The position numbers and the translations under genes were made by a program. From positions 1 through 26,463 of the IMG/VR virus record IMGVR_UViG_3300042885_000572: a stretch of DNA of 26,463 bases; one strand, given 5' to 3'. Origin of the DNA: a virus. The notes beneath the pieces are model-generated. The model searched no databases. It was not told the origin of the DNA and worked only from the letters and a program-made list of their open reading frames with translations. How positions within the stretch are numbered: position 1 is the stretch's first letter; the number at the start of each line of letters is the position of its first letter. Positions 12,516 through 20,026 of this stretch are shown here, piece by piece.

Positions 12516-13700
12516 TTAGGCGAGTTTGGCTTCCAGAGCTTGAACCTTAGCAGCGAGTTCTTTGATGGCCGAAACAAGTCGAGCTTCGGTTTTGTTCCAG
12601 CCGGACACGGTCAGGAATCCTTCCTGCTCACCAACTGCATCGGCGTAAACCTCTTGCATTTCTTGAGCAATGAAACCGATCTGATGACCGTTTCCATCTT
12701 TGTAATCGAACTCGACGGGACGCAGCGACAGGATGTTCGCAAGCTGCGAAGGAAGGTTGACGATGTTTTTCTTCAGTCGAGAATCGGAGTATGTTCCGAA
12801 AGCCGCTTGGTTTGCGCCATTGGCATTGATTTGTCCTGATCCATCATTGTTATCATTTATAACAAACTGAATAAACAACTGAGAAGTTGTGGTGTTGTTG
12901 TCCTTTTTATCAATTACAAGATGAGGAATTGTGGTATCGCCAGTGGTTCCAACTATCTTGACAGGAATATTGGTTCCATTGCCTTTAAGAAGCAACCTAG
13001 ATGTAGTCGGCGTAACCCCCACGCCGACGTTGCCGGAGGAGTCGATCAAAAGACGATCTGTTCCAACGGTCTGGAGAACAAGCTGACCTTGAGCACCCGT
13101 TGAATGTTGAGCATTAAGAATAACCGTGCGGTCATCCGCCAAGCCGTCGCTTCGTGTCGAGATAAGCAAACCACGGCTGGCAGTGCCGGAAAATGTAGCT
13201 TGGCTCGCATTAACCGCACCTCTGACATCGAGTTTTGTCGCCGGACTCGCCACTCCAATCCCCAACCCAGTAGAGTTGAGGGTCATGGCGGTGCCAGCGA
13301 CTCCTCCGACGTTTTCCCAAGTGAAAACGCCGCCGGTTGTAATTCGAAAACGGTCTGAGCTATTAGTTACAAGCAGAACCTCATCAGTCCCATCAATGCG
13401 AATTTGTGTTCCGTTCCATCCGATCTGCGCGTTTACGGTAGAATTGGTTGTTCCTTTGAATCGGATGCCAGAGAAGTTTGCGTTTGAATCATCTCTGTAA
13501 ATGTCAATGCCAGCAATAGTTCCAGCGCGAACAGTCAGTCGAGAATTGAGAAGGGTCGATTGAATACCCACCCGATCATTCGCCGAATCAACCTTCAGCG
13601 TACTCGTATCCACCGTCAGATCGCCGGTGATGGTGGCGGAGCCAGCGACTGTCAGCGGCCCGTTGATGTAGTCCCCGGGAGTTTTAATGTTCCAACTCAT
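12516..13700 (-). CDS. Tail fibre/spike with C-terminal S74 intramolecular chaperone (394 aa)
   Basis: The N-terminus (PGDYINGPLTVAGSATITGDL) is the beta-rich opening common in fibre proteins. The shaft contains repeats of the type 'GIGVASPATKLDV' and 'GVGVTPTTSRLLL'. From about residue 303 the S74 peptidase domain appears: YSDSRLKKN, with Ser305/Ser307 and Lys310/Lys311 candidates for the Ser-Lys dyad, then LRPVEFDYK and IGFIAQEMQEV. Such domains trimerise the fibre, then cleave themselves off at the Ser of the SDSRLK motif. The final helix (AIKELAAKVQALEAKLA) is the usual coiled-coil end. No ribosome binding site is visible; the leader is A/T/C-rich. Confidence 0.9.
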   Translation of the reverse strand: MSWNIKTPGDYINGPLTVAGSATITGDLTVDTSTLKVDSANDRVGIQSTLLNSRLTVRAGTIAGIDIYRDDSNANFSGIRFKGTTNSTVNAQIGWNGTQIRIDGTDEVLLVTNSSDRFRITTGGVFTWENVGGVAGTAMTLNSTGLGIGVASPATKLDVRGAVNASQATFSGTASRGLLISTRSDGLADDRTVILNAQHSTGAQGQLVLQTVGTDRLLIDSSGNVGVGVTPTTSRLLLKGNGTNIPVKIVGTTGDTTIPHLVIDKKDNNTTTSQLFIQFVINDNNDGSGQINANGANQAAFGTYSDSRLKKNIVNLPSQLANILSLRPVEFDYKDGNGHQIGFIAQEMQEVYADAVGEQEGFLTVSGWNKTEARLVSAIKELAAKVQALEAKLA

Positions 13701-13712
13701 GGTAGTAAATTT

Positions 13713-13997
13713 TTAGACTTCGTGAAGGACGAGGTTTTTGGTGCCGGTCCCGCCGTGGATGGCGTAGATCGGAAAGTTGTTGCCGCTGAAACGACCGGAA
13801 ATGTCCGTGGACATGATAGTGTCGTAGGGAGCCAGCCGAATGCCCGGGGTTGCTCCTGAATCGGTGGTCACCGTGGCGGTCCCATCGAACGAGATGAAGA
13901 TCGCTGTGTCGGACTGATTTTGCAGCATCAGCCACTGCCTTTCGGAGGCTGCATCGACGAGGGTGGCGGTCGTCGCCACGGCAATTTTTGTGATCAT
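13713..13997 (-). CDS. Small beta-rich virion-associated protein (94 aa)
   Basis: The segment 'SERQWLMLQNQSDTAIFISFD...IRLAPYDTIM' (in parts) resembles small phage proteins found beside tail fibres, with a beta-sandwich look and a 'WLMLQN' core. The start at ATG 13995-13997 is chosen because it lies seven bases after the stop of the upstream gene; a longer frame from 14045 overlaps that gene. The role is unknown. It could be an adaptor or decoration subunit on the fibre or tail (inference). Confidence 0.6.
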   Translation of the reverse strand: MITKIAVATTATLVDAASERQWLMLQNQSDTAIFISFDGTATVTTDSGATPGIRLAPYDTIMSTDISGRFSGNNFPIYAIHGGTGTKNLVLHEV

Positions 13998-14004
13998 GAT
14001 GGGG

Positions 14005-15183
14005 TCAGAGGATTTTCCACTTGCTTCCGGTGTAGGACAAAACAAGGACCGCGTCGTTGCGGTCGATGGTGTAGGAGGTTTGGCCGGCCGTCTCGATGTC
14101 CCTTGTTCCGGCGTTCACCGTGATTGCATCAGTCGCGGCCTGAGAGGTGACGTCGGCAATCTCGACGCGTTGGGCAAGACTGCCGGGGTCGGGCAGGGTG
14201 ACCGTGACGGGAGCGAGGCGGGCTCCGACTTGGACAAGGTAGTTGGTCCCGGCAACCAGCGTGGCGCTGTGGCTTACGGCGGTGGGGCTGGCGGGCGTTG
14301 TAATGCCAGCAACGGGTGATTGCTCACCTTGAAGCACCAACGCGGCTGCGGCGGTGTTGTTGAACGCGTCGTTGTTGTTTGGGGTCTTGTTGTCCGGTGC
14401 CGTGTTGGTCATGGCACTCGGAGCATCCGACAACGGGGCGCTTGTCGTCTCCGGCAAGGTGTTATCAAACGCGGTCGCGGTCGCCGGAGTCTTTGCGTCG
14501 GGAAGCGTGTTGTCGTAGGGATTGTCCTCGAAGCCGACGTCTAGGCTGGCGACGGTGATTTGAGAGAACACAATCGGAGAACTGCCCACGCTGGTGACGG
14601 TCGAAGTGAGTTGCCACCAAGTGTTGATCGAGGTTCCCCCGGTGACGTTGACCACCAGTTCGACCGGGAACTCATTCGGGGCATCAAACAACGTGAGACG
14701 GACAAGTCCGGCCTCGTTAAGCGTGTCGGTTTGGAACGCAGCGGCCGGCCCCGTAAAGGTCAAAGAACCACCGGATGACGCGGTGATAAATCCGCTGGCG
14801 GTAAGCGTCTCAGTCCCGTTTGTGACCGTGTAGCCGTTGGACTGAATCCAGTAATAAAGCCGACTCGGAGACAGAGTGCTGACGACCTTGGTGCCTCCAC
14901 CAAACGATGCGGTAATGTCCACCGAAACCGAACCGGCCCCGGTGACATAAATGCCGTTCGTGGTCGTGACCGATTGGAGGGTCAGCAAGACCGCACGGTC
15001 CGAAACCGTTGCAAGTGTCCCCTGTAAATTTACCGAGTCAAACGTGCCGGTGAGAGTCGCGCCAATCGTCTGGTTTGACTGCGCCCGAACGGCCGCGGTG
15101 AACCTTGAAGGAACACCGTAGGCCGTCGGGCCTGAAACAGTCCAAGCCGCGGCCAAGCCGGGCGTGATAAAATCGGCTGGCAT
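14005..15183 (-). CDS. Probable tail surface/fibre protein with Asn/Asp-rich linker (392 aa)
   Basis: Residues 1-210 are beta-rich and T/S/G/V-rich, with VSVDITASFGGGTKV and STLSPSRLYYWIQSNG. Residues about 219-278 form a low-complexity linker with repeated 'DNTLP/DNKTP' units. The C-terminal 70 residues (VTVTLPDP...RVEIADVTSQAATDAITVNAG...YTIDRNDAVLVLSY) are a beta domain that recurs in phage fibre, appendage and baseplate proteins. It follows the tail tube gene by 12 bases and precedes the other fibre-like genes. It is probably displayed on the virion. No ribosome binding site is visible in its A/C-rich leader. Confidence 0.68.
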   Translation of the reverse strand: MPADFITPGLAAAWTVSGPTAYGVPSRFTAAVRAQSNQTIGATLTGTFDSVNLQGTLATVSDRAVLLTLQSVTTTNGIYVTGAGSVSVDITASFGGGTKVVSTLSPSRLYYWIQSNGYTVTNGTETLTASGFITASSGGSLTFTGPAAAFQTDTLNEAGLVRLTLFDAPNEFPVELVVNVTGGTSINTWWQLTSTVTSVGSSPIVFSQITVASLDVGFEDNPYDNTLPDAKTPATATAFDNTLPETTSAPLSDAPSAMTNTAPDNKTPNNNDAFNNTAAAALVLQGEQSPVAGITTPASPTAVSHSATLVAGTNYLVQVGARLAPVTVTLPDPGSLAQRVEIADVTSQAATDAITVNAGTRDIETAGQTSYTIDRNDAVLVLSYTGSKWKIL

Positions 15184-15195
15184 GGCGTTTTTTGG

Positions 15196-15729
15196 TTAGG
15201 CCAGAGTGCCGGTGTTCAGCGTGCTGTGCAGAACTCGGGCCTCGAACTGAGCGGTGACGACGTTGTCGCTGAAGCTGATTTCGCCTGAAACCTTGATCTG
15301 AACGTAGACGTCCATGGTATTGACGAGCGCATCGCTCTGGTTGTACTGCTGGAGTTTGAGCCAGCCTTTCTTGGTCGCACCTTCCAGCGGGTTGTACTGG
15401 GTGGAAATGCTGGTCAAGGCGAGCGTCCCGAAGATCAATTCAAACGCCAGCGGGCTGAGTTCCTGAGCGGTCAGGTTAATCGACAACTGGCGCTTGGTCT
15501 CGATGACGTCGTAGAGACGCATCACACCCGGGGTCGGGGCGAAAATGTCGCGCTCTTCGCGTTCGTGCTGAATGGTGGCCTCGGACAGAATGCCAAGGTC
15601 AATCCATCCGGTGTCAGCGGCTCCGGGCTTGGAAGTGCGGGATGCGGTGCCGGCCGAGGGAACGGTGAAACTGCCGCCATCGCGGAAGAAGAAGCCGTGG
15701 TTGCCGAGAATAACTGAAGCGGTGTTCAT
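15196..15729 (-). CDS. Major tail tube protein (177 aa)
   Basis: Forms the polymerised tube through which DNA passes. Length and position (after the tail terminator, before fibre and chaperone genes) fit. Visible features are an opening with HGFFFRDGG, a central loop ERDIFAPTPGVMRLYD and a strand-rich second half (KRQLSINLTAQELSPLAFELIFG, then VYVQIKVSGEISFSDNVVTAQFEARVL). These match the beta-barrel tube folds. The leader before the ATG (TCTAAAACCCC) has no Shine-Dalgarno motif although the product must be abundant. Confidence 0.8.
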   Translation of the reverse strand: MNTASVILGNHGFFFRDGGSFTVPSAGTASRTSKPGAADTGWIDLGILSEATIQHEREERDIFAPTPGVMRLYDVIETKRQLSINLTAQELSPLAFELIFGTLALTSISTQYNPLEGATKKGWLKLQQYNQSDALVNTMDVYVQIKVSGEISFSDNVVTAQFEARVLHSTLNTGTLA

Positions 15730-15742
15730 GGGGTTTTAGAGG

Positions 15743-16195
15743 TCAGTTAAGGGTGGAAAGTTTCGTGAAAAGTAAGTGGTAACCGAGAAGGCCAGTGTCG
15801 TTTACGGCGATCTGGAGGAAGTCCTCGGAGGTCTCAAAACGGCGGTCCCCGACGGTGGCAGGAACCCACGACAGGACGGCCTGAGTCGCTGCAGCCACGG
15901 CCGAGTAAACGTTGCGGTTGGCCCCTCCTGCCGCCGTGTTGACGTGCGGGTTGACCAGCACTCGAACCACGATCTCGGCGTCCAGAAGCAGCTTGCCGCC
16001 ACCAATGTCTCGGCGCATTGCCCGAAGAATCGGAGGAATTACAACCACGCAGCCTTTGGACCGGAGTTGGGTCTCGATGGCAGAGTCCTGGAGCCCGTCG
16101 TCGGAAATGCAGAGCACGCTTGGGGCGCTTGAAAAGAACGCGTTGGCATTGATTGCCGCGGCCACCGTTGACTGCATGGATGCGAGGGAAAGCAT
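15743..16195 (-). CDS. Tail terminator protein (gpU-like, 150 aa)
   Basis: Position between the gp10-like connector and the tail tube gene, and a size near 130-150 aa, fit the tail terminator that caps the tube and contacts the head. The sequence shows an N-terminal helix, then PSVLCISDDGLQDSAIETQL, a strand pair (GCVVVIPPILRAMRRD... KLLLDAEIVVRVLVNP) and a final strand (LGYHLLFTKLSTL). The 'E-I-V-V-R-V-L-V-N' strand is typical of the alpha/beta fold of these proteins. It begins three bases after the stop of the preceding gene. Confidence 0.68.
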   Translation of the reverse strand: MLSLASMQSTVAAAINANAFFSSAPSVLCISDDGLQDSAIETQLRSKGCVVVIPPILRAMRRDIGGGKLLLDAEIVVRVLVNPHVNTAAGGANRNVYSAVAAATQAVLSWVPATVGDRRFETSEDFLQIAVNDTGLLGYHLLFTKLSTLN

Positions 16196-16198
16196 GGG

Positions 16199-16906
16199 TC
16201 AAATAGCCATCGTCCGGGCGGCTTGGGCTTGTTTGCGGATGATGTATTCCATCATGTCGGCCCGGGCTTCGTTGAGCGCGTCGGCGATTGCGGCCTGTTG
16301 GCGCGGCTTCTGGAGTGATGCAGCCAGTTTGCCGGATGACTCGTTGCCGCCCCACTGGAAAGTCAAACTTGCGGAATCAGCGTCCCGCTTGAAACCGACC
16401 TGAGACACAAGCCGGTTGTAGCGGTCTAGGATTTTGCGGCGCTGTTCACCAAAACGGTCAGCGGCCAGTTGCTGAGAAAGTGATTTGTACCGGGCAGACA
16501 ACGCGGAGAACCCTCGGCCACTTTCGCGGGTGTTGAGTTCGGCTCGGACAAGCAAAGCTTGGAGGTTGAGGCGCTTTCCACCGATCAGTTTTGAAGCGGA
16601 TAACCTCTTGCCTCCCATGCGGAGTTTTCGGCCTTCGGCGGTCTGAGACACTCCCAACTTGGAGTAGACCCTTTGACGGATCTTGTCGCGGATTTTTAGT
16701 CCTCCACCTGAAGCGAGGATGGCAAGGCGGCTTTCTCGGACGGAACCTTTGCTTGGGGCAAGCGCCAGCAATTTGCGCGAAAGGCGGAACCCAAAGTCGG
16801 CACCCTTTTTGGCAACGGCCTCGGCCGCTCCTTTGCTCGACAGCGCGGCGTAACGGGTCAACGCAGCGTTGAACTCGGCGAGGTTGGTCTCGAAGGTCAG
16901 AGTCAC
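16199..16906 (-). CDS. HK97 gp10-like/minor tail Z-like connector protein (235 aa)
   Basis: The first strand-helix unit (VTLTFETNLAEFNAALTRYAAL) and the basic 'KKGADFGFRLSRKLLALAPSKGS' segment resemble HK97 gp10-like head-tail or tail-completion proteins. This one is longer and has a basic middle with RLNLQALLVRAELN. The start is GTG at 16904-16906: it overlaps the upstream TGA as GTGA and has GAGGTGA seven bases upstream. The alternative ATG at 16933 would overlap by 31 bases without a site. The product is very basic, and its end (YIIRKQAQAARTMAI) is helical. It probably acts at the head-tail interface (inference). Confidence 0.68.
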   Translation of the reverse strand: MTLTFETNLAEFNAALTRYAALSSKGAAEAVAKKGADFGFRLSRKLLALAPSKGSVRESRLAILASGGGLKIRDKIRQRVYSKLGVSQTAEGRKLRMGGKRLSASKLIGGKRLNLQALLVRAELNTRESGRGFSALSARYKSLSQQLAADRFGEQRRKILDRYNRLVSQVGFKRDADSASLTFQWGGNESSGKLAASLQKPRQQAAIADALNEARADMMEYIIRKQAQAARTMAI

Positions 16907-17211
16907 GTCGTCACCTCGCAATCCATCATCCACGCCAGACCGTTGTACCGCACAGACTGGATGCGGTGGTATTTGGTCCCTTGCGTGATGACCTCCCCGA
17001 CCTTCGGATCTGGAGACACTGCCCCATCGACAAACTCGACTCGGCTGGTTGACTCGCGGTCAAAGTCCGGGTTGTTCGGAAAGGCTTTTTCGTCAAACGG
17101 AACCCAGTTGATCACAGCCGACACGGACGCACCTCGGAAAGTCACCGTGTCCCCTGCCGTTGCCAGCAAGGCGGTGAATCCGTTAGCGAGTGCCGTATCG
17201 GCTGCGTTCAT
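16903..17211 (-). CDS. Head-tail connector/completion protein (102 aa)
   Basis: A small protein in the neck-protein position, between capsid and gp10-like genes. The first helix (ADTALANGFTALLATAGD) leads into strands (TVTFRGASVSAVINWVP). Later KVGEVITQGTKYHRIQSVRYNGLAWMMDCEV is similar in plan to lambda FII-type and HK97 neck adaptors, which are small beta barrels joining portal and tail. Eight bases separate it from the upstream stop. Exact family undetermined. Confidence 0.62.
   Translation of the reverse strand: MNAADTALANGFTALLATAGDTVTFRGASVSAVINWVPFDEKAFPNNPDFDRESTSRVEFVDGAVSPDPKVGEVITQGTKYHRIQSVRYNGLAWMMDCEVTT
16911..16917 (-). promoter_or_regulatory. Ribosome binding site selecting a GTG start
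   Basis: GAGGTGA on the minus strand just upstream of GTG 16904-16906, within the last codons of the upstream gene. It favours the GTG over the ATG at 16933. Confidence 0.65.
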
Positions 17212-17219
17212 TGGCTCGG

Positions 17220-17432
17220 TTACTTTTTGCGCGGCTTGTCTGGCACCGGGGCGGGAATAGATTCCGGGAACTTGTGGCGCTTCTCGCGGCCTCGGTCTTC
17301 AGACCAAAGCTCGATTGTGCCGATTCCGTTGCCCCCAGAATGCACGGTCGCCTTAAACTCCGCTTCGACCTGTGAGGCCAAAGCGGGTCCAGAAACGACC
17401 TTGCCGTCTACGATGAGAATCCCGAGGCGCAT
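17220..17432 (-). CDS. Small hypothetical protein after the capsid gene (70 aa)
   Basis: Starts five bases after the capsid stop; a longer frame to 17498 is rejected because it lies within the capsid gene. The N-terminal 45 residues look beta-rich (LGILIVDGKVVSGPAL, EAEFKATVHSGG, GTIELWSE). The end is basic and proline-rich (KFPESIPAPVPDKPRKK). Position right after the capsid gene suggests a head-completion or decoration role, but nothing diagnostic is seen. Confidence 0.6.
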   Translation of the reverse strand: MRLGILIVDGKVVSGPALASQVEAEFKATVHSGGNGIGTIELWSEDRGREKRHKFPESIPAPVPDKPRKK

Positions 17433-17437
17433 GGGGA

Positions 17438-18328
17438 TTAGGCCGAGATGATCCGCTTGAGCGAATTGGCCTCGCCGAGGGCGTAGCCGTAGAAGCACTC
17501 CAGCACAGCGACCACGTTTCCGGTGTCGTTGTCATAAAATTCGCGGTAGCCGAGCGTAATGCCGGTCTTCTCGTCAGCCACGGGGCGGTACACACCGTCT
17601 TGGCTACGGCCAGCGGGCTGGAGGTAACGCATTGCGGTGATGAGCGCGGAAGGGTAGGCGGCGAAGCCTACGAGGTTCTGGGAGTTGCCCGGGATCAGGC
17701 TCGACCGGTAGGTCATGAAGCCGGACAGGTTCGGGAGGGAACCGGTCTGGTTAGCAGTCGCACCGAGGGCGGCGGCGTCCTTGATGACGGAGTCCTTCAG
17801 CAGGGCGTTGTAGTAGCTGGATCCAAGGATCAACGAGCGGGGCACCTCGGGCATATCTGCGGTGTCGCAAGCGTCCTTGATGTCGACCACGTCCGCGTAA
17901 TCGAAGTTTGCGGCCACACCGGTGTGGGCAGCAGATCCGTAGTTGCTGCTGGTGACCGCGGACAAAATGTCCTGAAACACGGCCTTGGCCAACTGGAAGC
18001 CCTTCTGCATACCGAAGCGCTCCAAAGTCGCGGCGGGCGACTTAGCCATGGACACGTCGGACAGGAACCAAGTGACAAACTTGTGTTTGTTGAGCGTGAT
18101 CGTGCGCTTGTTTAGGGTGGAGTCCTGACGGGTGTAGGTGCCGGAAAAGTCCGCGGCGGCAGAAGCGGCCGGAACATAGGGCACTTGGATGGTGTCAGAC
18201 TTCGAGGCCGGAGCCGGATCGAAGTCAGTGGTGAATGCTTGCATGGGAGCAAAAGCTCCGACAAAAGCGTCTAGGCCCGCCTGGGAGATGAGCGTCCCAT
18301 TCAGGCCGGAATCGAGGTTGTTAGCCAT
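17438..18328 (-). CDS. Major capsid protein (296 aa)
   Basis: Builds the icosahedral head, probably with an HK97-type fold. It lies directly after the protease/scaffold gene. Typical elements are an N-terminal arm, a strand KSDTIQVPYVP, a spine-helix region (MQKGFQLAKAVFQDILSAV), the A-domain-like part with LILGSSYYNALLKD and LVGFAAYPSALITAMRYL, and a strand-rich end (GITLGYREFYDNDTGN, VLECFYGYALGEANSLKRI). Size around 300 aa is normal. The leader before the ATG (ACACCCAAACACACC) has no Shine-Dalgarno motif, notable for the likely most abundant product. Confidence 0.9.
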   Translation of the reverse strand: MANNLDSGLNGTLISQAGLDAFVGAFAPMQAFTTDFDPAPASKSDTIQVPYVPAASAAADFSGTYTRQDSTLNKRTITLNKHKFVTWFLSDVSMAKSPAATLERFGMQKGFQLAKAVFQDILSAVTSSNYGSAAHTGVAANFDYADVVDIKDACDTADMPEVPRSLILGSSYYNALLKDSVIKDAAALGATANQTGSLPNLSGFMTYRSSLIPGNSQNLVGFAAYPSALITAMRYLQPAGRSQDGVYRPVADEKTGITLGYREFYDNDTGNVVAVLECFYGYALGEANSLKRIISA

Positions 18329-18349
18329 GGTGTGTTTGGGTGTGTGAGT

Positions 18350-20026
18350 TTACTGTTGAAGCAACTGGGCCTTGTTGGCGGACCAGAAAGTAGTGCGCTG
18401 TTTCGGATCGGTGATCCGTGCAAATTCAGCGCGAAGATCGGAGGCTTTTTCGCCCGAGGAAACCGGAGCGCCGACTGGGTCGGATCCGGGCTTCATCGTT
18501 TGAATGACAGCCAGTAAATCGGAGGCCTTGGCGTCGGACTTGATCTGGGCAACCCAGGCATCTTTGCCGCTCGCCATGATGCGCCCGTCAGCGATTGCAG
18601 CCTCGACGGTGGCAATAATCTTGGCATTGGCGATCTCGTCCAACGAGGCCTGAGCGTCGGCCTTGGCCTTGGCGAAGTTGGCGAAGTTGGTCTCAAACTC
18701 AGCGACCGCGGCGTCTTCGGCGAGGTCAACGGAGGAGATCAAACCGGCGGCGGTCAGACTCTGGAGCAGTTTTTGCATGGTTTCGGTGTTGTTTTGGTCA
18801 GTCTCGGTTGTTTTGTTTGACTCCGTTTCTGCTTCCAGTTGCGCGTACAGAGCGCGGAACCAGTCACGGCCAGCAGCACCGCCCCAAAGATTGCCAGCAA
18901 CGTCAGCCGGGCTGTCCACCTCGGCTTCAAGGAACCGCTCATTGCGAGCCCACCAACGGTAAGCTTTGCGGATCTTGGCTTCGGTCGGTGCCTCGCCAGC
19001 CTTAAGGCTCCGGGCTTCCTTCACGGTTGCCGGTTCAAGTCCGTCCCCACCTTTGCCGTCCTCGACCTGTTTGACGCCCTTGTCAAATGCGTTGCGAGCG
19101 GCTTGAGGCGCGGTCTTTGAAACGGCTTGGATGTCACCAACCTTAGAGTCCTTGTACTCGGTCTCAACAATCTTGAGGCCTTCGACCTTGGTCAGTTGGG
19201 AGAAATTGAGTCCAACGAGAATGTCCCCCTCGACGAAAGCGTCCGTCCCCGGGATGGGTTGATGCCGCTGAATCAAGGCAGCAGGATCGGCTGCGGAAGC
19301 GGTGACTACGATTCCAGCGTCTGGCAGTTCAAGAGTGCCCTCGCGTTTGATTTCGAGAATTTCCCCGTAAGCGGTGCCGGTTGAATCGTTCCAACTGACA
19401 CAGTCATCAACCATGAGTTCAGACGGCGCTGCGGCCTGAACCAAGGCGGTCGGAGTGCAAGCGAATCGGTCGGCACGGACCGAGGCATAAATGGGTTTGG
19501 CATCGGTCAGGTCGGTCATGAATCCATCAGACAGAGCCATGGTGCCGTCGATCCAAGTTTCCGCGTCCATCATGGCGCGGATAGCTTCTTTGCCCTTCTT
19601 GGTCACCTTCGAGTAGATCCCGGCGAGGGTCTCGCCCAACTTGTCGAGGAGATCGGCTTGTTCGCGGAGGTCATTGGCGTCACCGATGGCCCCAGTCCAC
19701 GGGTTGTGGATCATGAGGTAAGCCGACGCCGGCATGACGCGTTTGGCGCCAGCCATGGCGATGATAGAAGCGATTGAGGCAGCAATGCCGTCCACGGTGA
19801 CGGTCACGTCAGGCCGAGATGACAGATAGTGGTAAATTGCCAGACCGTCGAACACCGACCCGCCGGGCGAGTTGATGCGGACATTGATCGGACCATTGCC
19901 GAGGGCTTTGACGTCGCGCACAAATTGAGCAGCCGTGATGCCCCAGCCGCCGATCTCGTCGTAAATCAGAACCTCAATCGGTTGATCCGATTGGGCCTGT
20001 GCTTTGATCTCGTACCAGTTTTTCAC
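18350..20026 (-). CDS. ClpP-type prohead protease fused to extra domains and a scaffold-like C-terminus (558 aa)
   Basis: Residues 1-190 are a phage ClpP-like maturation protease: RINSPGGSVFDGLAIYHYL, nucleophile Ser84 in GIAASIAS, and His107 in LMIHNP. Residues about 203-290 look like an SH3/Tudor-type beta module (DDCVSWNDSTGTAYGEILEI... DPAALIQRH). Residues about 305-400 hold a helical module ending with NLWGGAAGRDWFRAL. The last about 140 residues (from MQKLLQSL, Met417) are helical and charged, with AAIADGRIMASGKDAW, like Mu-I/P2-O scaffold tails. The protease would trim scaffold and itself during capsid maturation. The start overlaps the portal stop as ATGA. The middle modules make it longer than simple proteases of about 200-350 aa. 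Confidence 0.88.
   Translation of the reverse strand: MKNWYEIKAQAQSDQPIEVLIYDEIGGWGITAAQFVRDVKALGNGPINVRINSPGGSVFDGLAIYHYLSSRPDVTVTVDGIAASIASIIAMAGAKRVMPASAYLMIHNPWTGAIGDANDLREQADLLDKLGETLAGIYSKVTKKGKEAIRAMMDAETWIDGTMALSDGFMTDLTDAKPIYASVRADRFACTPTALVQAAAPSELMVDDCVSWNDSTGTAYGEILEIKREGTLELPDAGIVVTASAADPAALIQRHQPIPGTDAFVEGDILVGLNFSQLTKVEGLKIVETEYKDSKVGDIQAVSKTAPQAARNAFDKGVKQVEDGKGGDGLEPATVKEARSLKAGEAPTEAKIRKAYRWWARNERFLEAEVDSPADVAGNLWGGAAGRDWFRALYAQLEAETESNKTTETDQNNTETMQKLLQSLTAAGLISSVDLAEDAAVAEFETNFANFAKAKADAQASLDEIANAKIIATVEAAIADGRIMASGKDAWVAQIKSDAKASDLLAVIQTMKPGSDPVGAPVSSGEKASDLRAEFARITDPKQRTTFWSANKAQLLQQ

Noticed and set aside
18671-18688. Tandem 9-base repeat (ggcgaagtt twice)
   Set aside because: It is in-frame and encodes a repeated Asn-Phe-Ala in the scaffold helix; too short to be a functional repeat array.
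18350-18778. Independent internal scaffold gene starting at Met417 of the protease (lambda Nu3-like)
   Set aside because: The ATG at 18776-18778 has no ribosome binding site in the 20 bases upstream; the scaffold is more likely released by proteolysis. Not excluded.
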